Source: an uncultured Opitutia bacterium (GTDB lineage Bacteria > Verrucomicrobiota > Verrucomicrobiia > Opitutales > Opitutaceae). From it: a DNA stretch of 64,000 nt. Position numbers and translations under genes: made by a program. The stretch is taken from assembly GCA_903825285.1 (NCBI GenBank), contig CAIJZY010000014.1:1-64000 (forward strand), in the 5' to 3' direction. Numbering within the stretch: position 1 is the stretch's first letter; each line of letters opens with the position of its first letter. Positions 16,868-24,700 of this stretch are shown here, in pieces. The notes under the pieces were generated by a model, which was not told the origin of the DNA, did not search any database, and saw only the letters and a list, made by a program, of their open reading frames with translations.

Positions 16868-17853
16868 ACGATTTTCATCTTGGGCAGATCCTGCCCGTCC
16901 ACCACGCCGACGGGCTTGCCGCGCGCGTTCACGACGATCAGGTCGTCAATCTTGTAGGCCTCGAACAGCTTCAGCGCGTCGACCCCCAGCGCGTCGTCCC
17001 GCACGGTCTTCGGGTTCCGCGTCATGAAGCGGGACACCGGCTGGCGGAGGAAGTCCGGCCCGGTGAGCGCGCTGCGGCGGAAGTCGCCGTCGGTCAGGAT
17101 GCCCGTTAGCCGGCCGGTCCGCGGGCTGACCAGCGCGATGCTGCCCGCCTTGGCCTTGGTCATGGCGAGGATCGCGTCCTGCGTCGTCACGGTGTCCGGC
17201 GCCACCGGCACGCGCTCCCCGGTGCGCATGATGTCCTTCACGCGGAGGAGCAGCACGCGGCCGAGGTTACCGGCGGGATGGAAGCGGGCGAAGTCGGCGC
17301 GGGTCAGGCCGCGCGCCTCGAGCAGCACCATCGCGAGCGCGTCGCCGAGGGCGAGGGCCGCGGTGGTGCTCGCGGTCGGCGCCAGGGCGAGGGGGCAGGC
17401 CTCGCGGCGCACGCGGTAGATGAGCTGGAAGTCGGCGTTCTTCGCCAGGTCGGACTCGGCGTGGCTGGTGAAGGCCACGAGCCGCACGCCGAAGCGCTTG
17501 AGCACGGGCACGAGGCGCAGGATCTCCTCGGTCTGGCCGCTGTTGCTGAGCAGGATCGCCAGGTCGCCCTCGGCGCAGAGCCCGAGGTCGCCGTGGAGCG
17601 CCTGCGTGGCGTCCAGGAAGCAGGAGGAGACGCCGGTGCTGTTGAAGGTGCCGGTGAGCTTCTCCGCGATATGGGCGGACTTGCCCACGCCGGAGAAGAT
17701 CAGCTTGTGCCCCGCCGCCACGGTCGCCTCGACGGCGCGGGCGGTGGCGACGAATCCGGCGCCCAGGCCCCGGGCGGTCTCGCGCAAAGCCTCGGACTCG
17801 ATCCGGATGCAGGCGCGGGCGCGGGCGAGGGCGGTTTTCGGATGAAGGGCCAT
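16864..17853 (-). CDS. kdsD: KdsD/KpsF-type arabinose-5-phosphate isomerase
   Basis: 329 aa. Converts ribulose-5-phosphate to arabinose-5-phosphate, the first step to Kdo of lipopolysaccharide. The N-terminal SIS domain carries SGVGKSAHIAEKLTGTFNSTG (about residues 54-74) and DATQALHGDLGL, both characteristic of this isomerase. Two C-terminal CBS domains (about 205-325) usually bind nucleotide or sugar effectors. The usual length in the family is 320-330 aa. Start ATG at 17853. It faces the LysM lipoprotein gene across a 74-bp divergent promoter region. Confidence 0.85.
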   Translation of the reverse strand: MALHPKTALARARACIRIESEALRETARGLGAGFVATARAVEATVAAGHKLIFSGVGKSAHIAEKLTGTFNSTGVSSCFLDATQALHGDLGLCAEGDLAILLSNSGQTEEILRLVPVLKRFGVRLVAFTSHAESDLAKNADFQLIYRVRREACPLALAPTASTTAALALGDALAMVLLEARGLTRADFARFHPAGNLGRVLLLRVKDIMRTGERVPVAPDTVTTQDAILAMTKAKAGSIALVSPRTGRLTGILTDGDFRRSALTGPDFLRQPVSRFMTRNPKTVRDDALGVDALKLFEAYKIDDLIVVNARGKPVGVVDGQDLPKMKIV

Positions 17854-17927
17854 TTAGGGTTTGAGTCGCGGGAGCAGAGCGCGAAATTTACGGCGAACCA
17901 TTAGGCGTTCAATCCCATTCCCCGGTC

Positions 17928-18827
17928 GTGAGGCGAAATCACCTGAACATTCCCGTCCTGCTGCTGGCGCTCCTGGCGCTGCTGCTGGCCGCGGGCTGTG
18001 ACCGCGGCGACGGCTTCACCCTCTCGTCCGAGACCGACGAGCCCTATTACCGGCAGGGCCAGCAGCTGTCCAAGCAGGGCCGCGACCAGGAGGCGCTCAA
18101 CGCCTACCTGAAGGTGATCTCGAAGCGCGACGAGACCGCGCCCGAGTCGCACCTCGAGGCGGGGCTGATCCTCCTGCAGCACGTGAAGGATCCCATCGCG
18201 GCGATCTACCATTTCCGGAAATATCTCGAGCTGCAGCCCAACGCCCGGCAGGCGGTCTACGTCCGCGGGCTGATCGACACGGCCAAGCGCGAATTCGCCC
18301 GCACCCTGCCGGCCGCGCCGATGGAGAGCCAGGCCGAGCGGCTCGAGACCCAGGACCAGATTGACCGGCTGCTGCGCGAGAACGACCGGCTGAAGGCCGA
18401 GCTGGCCGCGCTGCACGACGGCGTGACCACGGCGACGCCGATCCGCACGCGGGGCCCGCTGGACCCGTCCGCCGGCTACGGCGGCCCGATGATCTCGCTC
18501 GCTGCGCCCGCGCCGGAGACGGCCGCCCCGCCGCCGGCCTCCGAGGACGACTCACCCGTCACCTACGCCCCGGTCGAGAACCCGCCGGCGACCACGCCCG
18601 CGGCCCCCGCCGCCACGCGGCCCTCGCTCTCGACGCCCGCCCGCTCCACGCCGACCAAGCCCGGCGCCGGCCGCCGCCACACCGTCACCCGCGGCGACAC
18701 GCTCTTCAGCCTCGCGCAGAAGTACTACGGCAGCCGGTCCCGGTGGCACGAGATCTACGACGCCAACCGCGACGTCCTCCCGAAGCCCGACGCCCTGCGC
18801 CTGGGCATGGAGCTGAAGATCCCGTAA
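17928..18827 (+). CDS. LysM-domain lipoprotein with TPR-like and coiled-coil segments
   Basis: 299 aa from a GTG start. Lipoprotein signal with lipobox LLAAGC (Cys at about residue 24), so it is probably anchored in an outer or inner membrane facing the periplasm. A TPR-like helical region (about 38-115) includes YYRQGQQLSKQGRDQEALNAYLKV and HFRKYLELQPNARQA. A coiled-coil stretch (about 133-160) is followed by a Pro/Ala-rich linker and a C-terminal LysM domain (about 250-299, HTVTRGDTLFSLAQKYYG...) that binds peptidoglycan. A role in envelope organisation is inferred from the architecture; the specific partner is unknown. Confidence 0.75.
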   Translation: MRRNHLNIPVLLLALLALLLAAGCDRGDGFTLSSETDEPYYRQGQQLSKQGRDQEALNAYLKVISKRDETAPESHLEAGLILLQHVKDPIAAIYHFRKYLELQPNARQAVYVRGLIDTAKREFARTLPAAPMESQAERLETQDQIDRLLRENDRLKAELAALHDGVTTATPIRTRGPLDPSAGYGGPMISLAAPAPETAAPPPASEDDSPVTYAPVENPPATTPAAPAATRPSLSTPARSTPTKPGAGRRHTVTRGDTLFSLAQKYYGSRSRWHEIYDANRDVLPKPDALRLGMELKIP

Positions 18828-18848
18828 TGGGCGGCGCGGCCGCGGGCG

Positions 18849-18945
18849 GTTGAGAGTTGAAAGTTGAAGGTTGAAAGTCGGTCTGCAGCCTTCGCTTGCC
18901 CTGGTCCGGTTCCGCGCTTTCAACCTTCAACTTTCAGCTTTCAAC
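18849..18945. repeat. Word inverted repeat, GTTGAAA type
   Basis: Arms 18849-18877 and 18917-18945, 27 of 29 bases pairing. Each arm is a run of 7-bp words GTTGAAA/GTTGAAG. It fills the gap between the LysM gene and the aminotransferase and ends 10 bp before the latter's ATG. Confidence 0.9.
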
Positions 18946-18955
18946 TTTTCCGAAC

Positions 18956-20110
18956 ATGCCCCGCACGTCCCAGCGCACCGCCGTCTTCACCGAGTCGCTG
19001 ATCCGCGAGATGTCGCGGGTCGCGCAGCGGCACGGGGCCATCAACCTCGCGCAGGGCTTCCCCGACTGGGACCCGCCGGCGGCGCTGATCCAGGCGGGCA
19101 AGGATGCGATGGACGCCGGCCGCCACCAGTACGCGGTCACGTGGGGCTCGGCCGAGCTGCGCACGGCGCTGGGGCAGAAGCTCACGCGCTTCCTCGGGGT
19201 GCCGGTGGACCCCGACCGCGAGCTGGTCGTCACCTGCGGCGCCACCGAGGCGATGATGGTGGCGATGATGACGGTGTGCGACCCGGGCGACCGGGTCGGG
19301 CTGTTCACGCCCTTCTACGAGAACTACAACGCCGACGCGATCCTGACCGGCGCGGAGGCCGTGCACGTGCCGCTGCATCCGCCGGACTACCGCTTCGACC
19401 CGGCCGAGCTGCGCCGCGCGTTTGAGCGCGGCCTCAAGGCCTTCGTGCTCTGCAACCCGTCGAACCCCTGCGGCCGCGTCTTCACCCGCGCGGAGCTGCT
19501 CCAGATCGCCGCGCTGGCGGAGGAGTTCGACGTGTTCGTGCTGACCGACGAGGTGTACGAGCACATTGTCTACGCGCCGCACCGCCACACGTACTTCAAC
19601 ACGCTGCCCGGCATGGCGCGGCGCACCCTGATGTGCTCGTCGCTGTCGAAGACCTTCTCGATCACCGGCTGGCGCCTCGGCTATGTCCACGCCGCGCCGG
19701 AGATCATCGCGCAGGGCCGCAAGGTCCACGACTTCCTCACCGTCGGCGCCGCCGCGCCGCTGCAGCACGCGGTCGTCACGGCGCTCAACTTCCCCGCGAG
19801 CTACTACGACGAGCTGGCGGCGAAGTACGCCGCGTCCCGCGACATCCTCCTCGGCTATCTGGACCGCACCGGGCTCGGCTACACGCGGCCGGAGGGCGCC
19901 TACTTCGTCATGGTGGACATCTCGCCCTTTGGCTACGCGAGCGACATCGAGTTTTCCCACTGGATGACGAAGGAGATCGGCGTGGCCCCGGTGCCCGGGT
20001 CGAGCTTCTTCGCCCCGGGCGAGAACCGCTACATCCGCCTCAACTTCGCCAAGCGCCCCGAGACCCTCCACGCCGCCGGCGAGCGCCTGCTCACGCTCAG
20101 GCGGGGCTGA
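18956..20110 (+). CDS. Class I/II PLP aminotransferase
   Basis: 384 aa, fold-type I aminotransferase. The PLP lysine lies in SLSKTFSITGWRLGYV (about residues 226-241); VFVLTDEVYEHIVY holds the PLP-nitrogen aspartate, NPSNPCGRVFT is the NP-N-P loop, and the C-terminal arginine is in ENRYIRLNFAK. The KTFSITGWR form resembles YbdL-like methionine and kynurenine aminotransferases more than AspC, but the substrate cannot be fixed from sequence. ATG at 18956 chosen (MPRTSQRTAVFTESLIREMS); upstream starts would read through the word repeat. Confidence 0.8.
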   Translation: MPRTSQRTAVFTESLIREMSRVAQRHGAINLAQGFPDWDPPAALIQAGKDAMDAGRHQYAVTWGSAELRTALGQKLTRFLGVPVDPDRELVVTCGATEAMMVAMMTVCDPGDRVGLFTPFYENYNADAILTGAEAVHVPLHPPDYRFDPAELRRAFERGLKAFVLCNPSNPCGRVFTRAELLQIAALAEEFDVFVLTDEVYEHIVYAPHRHTYFNTLPGMARRTLMCSSLSKTFSITGWRLGYVHAAPEIIAQGRKVHDFLTVGAAAPLQHAVVTALNFPASYYDELAAKYAASRDILLGYLDRTGLGYTRPEGAYFVMVDISPFGYASDIEFSHWMTKEIGVAPVPGSSFFAPGENRYIRLNFAKRPETLHAAGERLLTLRRG

Positions 20111-20118
20111 GTTTTTTG

Positions 20119-20203
20119 AACCGCTAATTTTCGCTAATCCACGCTAATGGGTGCTGGCTCCAGCCTGGCCCGGATTAGTTCCGATTAGCGGAAATTAGTG
20201 GTT
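20119..20203. repeat. Word inverted repeat, CGCTAAT type
   Basis: Arms 20119-20149 and 20171-20203 built from words of about 10 bp containing CGCTAAT (three per arm). It lies between convergent genes, and its right arm encodes the last residues (TTNFR) and the stop of the minus-strand PH-domain gene. Confidence 0.88.
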
Positions 20204-21090
20204 AGCACGCTCCGGAGCGCGCGGGCCTCGGTGAGGAGTTCCTGCGCGGCGGCGAGGGCTTCGCCCGGGCTCGCGGGCGCGGCGAGCCCGGGGTGGTGGC
20301 CGTGGTCGTCGGGATCGCCGAGGCCGGTCTCGCGGAACTTGCGCAGGCGATCCAGGATGAGGTCGCGGATGTCGGCGGCGTTCTCGACGCTGTGAAAGAC
20401 GCCGGTGTGGAGCGACTCCTGGCCGGGACGCTGCTCCTGCGGGCTCGAGCTGCCGCCGGCCGACTGCACGCGCAGGTCCGCCAGCCCGAGCAGCCGCTGC
20501 AGCGGGCCCTGCTTGATCTCGACCTGCTGGAGGTTCGCAAAGCTCATCGTGGACTCCTGCAGCCGGAGCAGGCCGGTGCGGATCCGCAGGCTGCGGTCGG
20601 TCACGATGTACCAGTGCAGCTCGAAATCGAGGCGCACCGCGGCGAAGGTCACGGGCAGCTGGACCAGGAAGAGCAGGACGCCGCCGACCTCGATCACCTC
20701 GAGGAGGATCAGCGCCCAGTCGGGCGTGCGCCGGGCGAGGAAATGGAAACTCTGGCGGTTTTCCCCGGCGGCGTGCCGGACCCGGGACGGGAGCGCGGGG
20801 CCGGACGGCGAGGCGGCGGGGACGGTTGCCGCCGGCGCGACAATGGTGGAACGCGGCGGGTCCGACCGGGAGGCGAGCACCTCGGCCCGGAACCAGGCCA
20901 GGAAGCCGAGGGAGATCAGGATGCCGACCACCGCACCCACCTGAGTCAGGAACCAGCGGGCAAGGCAGAGTTTGAAGAAATTGCGGCCGGCGCGGAACAC
21001 CCGGACGGAATCCGGCGCGCCCAGGGGCGGTTCCGGGGCGGGCGGCACGCGCAGGAGGCGCAGGACGAGCTCGCGGAGGCGGTCAAACAT
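20185..21090 (-). CDS. PH-domain (bPH2/YdbT-like) membrane protein
   Basis: 301 aa from the ATG at 21090 (MFDRLREL). Two hydrophobic segments (about residues 38-63, ARWFLTQVGAVVGILISLGFLAWF, and about 121-146, ALILLEVIEVGGVLLFLVQLPVTF) precede a bacterial PH-like domain (about 150-215: HWYIVTDRSLRIRTGLLRLQESTMSFANLQQVEIKQG), the YdbS/YdbT family signature. The tail is Ala/Glu-rich. It overlaps the other PH-domain gene upstream by 8 bp, so the two probably form one complex. Function of the family is poorly known. The final residues come from a word repeat. Confidence 0.7.
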   Translation of the reverse strand: MFDRLRELVLRLLRVPPAPEPPLGAPDSVRVFRAGRNFFKLCLARWFLTQVGAVVGILISLGFLAWFRAEVLASRSDPPRSTIVAPAATVPAASPSGPALPSRVRHAAGENRQSFHFLARRTPDWALILLEVIEVGGVLLFLVQLPVTFAAVRLDFELHWYIVTDRSLRIRTGLLRLQESTMSFANLQQVEIKQGPLQRLLGLADLRVQSAGGSSSPQEQRPGQESLHTGVFHSVENAADIRDLILDRLRKFRETGLGDPDDHGHHPGLAAPASPGEALAAAQELLTEARALRSVLTTNFR

Positions 21091-21637
21091 GGCCGGGGTC
21101 GCGGGACGACGGCCGCTGGGCCTGGAGCGCGAGGCGCGTCTCGCGCAGCTCGCGGGCGACGTCGCGCAGGGCGGCGGCCAGCTCGGCGTCGGGCGCGGTG
21201 TCCGCGGGGGCGGCCGCACCGGCGGCCCGGTGGGCGGGATCCTTCACGCCGCGCATCTTGGAGTAGAGAAAGTCGCGCACCGCCTCGAACTCCCGCAGGC
21301 CCTCCAGCGTCATTTCCGCGCCCGCGCTGCCGCTGGCGGTCTGGATGAGCACCTTGGCGAGGCCGAGCCAGCGTTCCACCAGGTTGGAGCGCAGGTGGAT
21401 GTCCTGGATGCGCGCGTAGTTGATGATGATCTCGCGGCGGAAGAGGATGCCCCAGCTCATCGAGATGCCCTCGCTGGTGAACTTGTACTTCAGCGTGTGG
21501 TACCGAAAATACATCGGCAGCAGGAGAATCGGGAAGAGCGGCGGGACGATCAGGCAGCTCAGCAGGTAGTACGTCCAGAGGCTCGGGTGGGGACGCTCGA
21601 TCGCCAGAATCGCGGCCTCGTCGGGATGCGGGTTCAC
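21083..21637 (-). CDS. PH-domain (bPH2) membrane protein
   Basis: 184 aa. Short N-terminus, a hydrophobic hairpin (about residues 20-44, LWTYYLLSCLIVPPLFPILLLPMYF), a bPH2 domain (about 47-110: HTLKYKFTSEGISMSWGILFRREIIINYARIQDIHLRSN), then a helical Ala-rich tail with possible coiled coil (about 140-178). First gene of the two-gene PH unit; it overlaps the downstream partner by 8 bp. The pairing is like the YdbS/YdbT pair. Role unknown. Confidence 0.7.
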   Translation of the reverse strand: MNPHPDEAAILAIERPHPSLWTYYLLSCLIVPPLFPILLLPMYFRYHTLKYKFTSEGISMSWGILFRREIIINYARIQDIHLRSNLVERWLGLAKVLIQTASGSAGAEMTLEGLREFEAVRDFLYSKMRGVKDPAHRAAGAAAPADTAPDAELAAALRDVARELRETRLALQAQRPSSRDPGHV

Positions 21638-21702
21638 GATCCGGCATCACGCCGGAAAATCCCCGCGGCGGCAAGCGGCAAGGCTAGGCGCGCAGGGGTG
21701 TG

Positions 21703-21775
21703 GGGCGGGGTCGCCGACCCCGCCGATTCGTCCATGGACCTACATTCAAGGCGGGGTCAGCGACCCCGCCCTACA
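21703..21775. repeat. Pair of GGGGTC-GACCCC palindromic repeats
   Basis: Two palindromic units (21703-21724 and 21750-21775), each GGCGGGGTC-n-GACCCCGCC; the second ends in CCTACA. They lie between two minus-strand genes, right after the nifJ stop. The same unit recurs at 38625 and 38899. Confidence 0.85.
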
Positions 21776-21790
21776 TGGGCTTCGAGCCTC

Positions 21791-24700
21791 TTACTTGACG
21801 GCGGCGAGCTCGGCGTTGAACAGCTCGCGGGCGCGGGCCCGGGCGTCGGGCAGGGGCAGTTCGCCCTTGTCGAGCTTTGCGAGGAAGGCCTTCTGGGCGA
21901 GGTAGTCCTTGTTCACGACGCCGGCCTTGCTCTGGAGCATGCGCCAGGCCTTGCGGCGCTCGACGGCGAAGAGGACCATCTGCCGCGTGACGGCGTAGTA
22001 CTTCATCTTGCCCTGCTCCTCGGCCTTGATGTGGCAGCCGAAGTTCGGGACGAAGCTGCGGTGCGCCGGGTTGAACACGCGGCGGTGGATGACGTCGTCC
22101 TGGGTGATGAAGAGCAGCAGGTCGTCGAGCAGGGGGAGCTGGGCGGCCTCCGCCTCCTTGATCACCTTCACGTGCTTGCGGAAGCGGCCCTCGGTGATCG
22201 CCCAGTGGGCGACGCCGAAGCTGTATTCCTCGCCGGTGCTGGCGTACTTGGTGCGCCACCAGTCGCGGTCGAGGCTCGGGTTGCCCTTGAGGTCGAGGGC
22301 CTCCTGCGAGGTCTCGCCGCGGCGCGGGTTGAAGACGAACTCGGGCATGCCGCGGGCGTCGCGCACCAGCTTGGCCTGGTCGGCGCTCATGTTGTCGCCC
22401 ACGCCGTGCTCCGGCTGGCAGGTGGTGTAGGCCTGGAAGAAGGCCGTGCCGCGGTACTCGAGGCCGTCGAGCATGGCCTTGTAGAGCTTGGCCGCGTTGG
22501 CCATCGAGACCTGCGCGACGAACGGCGAGCCGTGGCCGCTGGTGAAGGCCTCGGCGACGTTCTTCTTCTCGATCAGCTTGCCCTGCGACGCCACGCCGAA
22601 CTGGTTCATGTCGTAGCCGCCGAGCATGGTGGACGAGTCGGAGTTCTGGCCGCCGGTGTTCGAGTAGACCTGCGTGTCGAGCATGAGCATCTTCACGTTC
22701 GGCCGGTTTTGGAGGATGACCTTCGAGACGTTCTGGAAGCCGATGTCACCGAGCGCGCCGTCGCCGCCCACGACCCAGACCTTCGGCAGCTCGCGGATCT
22801 CCTGCTCAGTCATGAGCGCGTCGTCGAGGTGCGTGAGGGTGAAGTACTCGGCCTCGCTCGCGACCTGGTCGGCGCGGTCGAGCAGCGCGTCCGTCAGGCG
22901 CTCCGGCGCGACGGAGCGGCGGGCGTGGTTGACGATCAGCGACTCGGCCATGAGCCAGGAGATCGTGGCGCCGTCCTGGAAGAGCGAGTTCATCCACGGG
23001 TACGGGTGCGGGTTGGCCGGCGGGGTGGAGCCGTAGACCGTGTTGCAGCCCGTGCTCGCGCCCATCATCATCACGGACATGCCGTTCGCGCGGCGGCCGT
23101 CGACGGCCTGGAGCTCCTGATGGTTGAACGCGTCCTGCTGCAGCACGGCGACGAGGCCGCCGATGAGCTGCGCGTCGGTGATGGCGCCGTGCTGGGCCTC
23201 GTGCGCGGCGATGCGCTTGGCGGTGTCGGCGTCGTTCTCGCCGCCGAGCCCGACGATGACGTGGGCGAAGGTGCGGTGGAGGAGCCGGTGCTCGGCCTCG
23301 CTGCGCGCCTGGAGCGCCGCGAGCTTGGCCGGGCCCTCCGTTTCCAGCCGCGCGGCCTTGGCGCGGAGGCGCTCGGCCTTGCGGTGGTAGAGGGGCCGCA
23401 TGTAGGCCTCGGTCACGCTCGCGGCGGAGCGGAGGATGCTCTTCTCGCCGCAGCCGGCGCAGGCGCCGTCGCCGGACACCAGGGCCTCGTAGTTGCGGCG
23501 CACCATGAGATGATTGCGGAGCGCGGCCTCGCGGGAGCCGGCGGCATCGGCCTCGTTGTAGAGGCCGAGGAACTTCTGCGGGGTGTCCGGCAGCAGGCGC
23601 GAGAACACCTGCGCGGTGGTGAGCTCGGCGTTCAGCTCCTCGGTCTCGCGCGTCATCCGCAGCGCGTCGTGGTCGCCGCAGACCTGCACGCACTCGCCGC
23701 AGCCCTTGCAGAGGTCGGAGACGAAGATGGAGAACAGGCCGCCGGCGCCCGGGGTCTTCGCCTCGAGCGAGCGGAAGATGGCCGGCACGTTGTTGTAGGC
23801 GAGGGGAAGCTTGCCGATGATGGCGGTCAGCTGGTCCTTGCCCGCGGCGGAGACGCCGGCGAGGGCGACGACCTCCTCGCGGATGATCGTCGCGAACGGC
23901 ACGCTGGCCTTGGCCTTGACCGACTCGTTCATCCGGGCGCGGGCGCGCTGCTCGAGGCCGGCCAGCTCGGCGCCGTAGGCGCGGCGGTCGGCGGGGTCGG
24001 TGACGTAGTTGTTGATCGCGGTCTTGAGGATGACGGCGACCTCCTGCGCGGTGTTGGGCAGCGCGGTGTCGGGGCACGCGGTGATGCACTCCATGCACTG
24101 GGTGCAGTTCTCGGCGATGTAGACGGGGGTCTCGCGGCGCGCGACGTACTTGGACTGCGTGGCGCCGGTGCCGGCGCCCATGACGCCGACGGACGCGAAG
24201 GCGCCGGCGGGCTGGTGGTAGCCGAGGCCGGCGCGGAACTCGGAGTCAAACTTGGCGAGCGACTGGACCGGCGCGCGCGCGGCCTGCAGGGCGGGCGCGG
24301 GGATGCTGCCGCAGCCGGAAGTGCCGCAGCCGGCGGTCGGGATCATCGGCTGGCCCGCGACGGGCGCCACCAGCGGGTTGCGCATGGACGAGCGGTCGGG
24401 GTCGTCGGCGCGGCCGAGCTTGATCTCCTGCACGCGGGAGAAGCCCTCGGTCATGACCGTCATGTTCGAGTTGACGACCGCGTCGCCGAAGCGGGCGAAT
24501 TTCTTCTCGTACTGCTTGCGCACGACCTTGTGGAACTGCTCCTCGGAGATCCCGAAGGTCTTCAGGAACGGCGACACGCGGAAGAACGCGCCGAGGAAGG
24601 AATTGCCCTGCATGCGCAGCTGCAGCTCGGTCTGGCTGGTCGCCTTGCGGGCGATCTCGAAGCCGGGGAGGATGAAGACGCGGATCTTGTTCTCGAGGAC

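Noticed and set aside
13808-16957. A 1,049-codon plus-strand frame opposite the class I fumarase and Gfo/Idh genes
   Set aside because: Antisense shadow; it begins inside a REPIN and has no recognisable domain.
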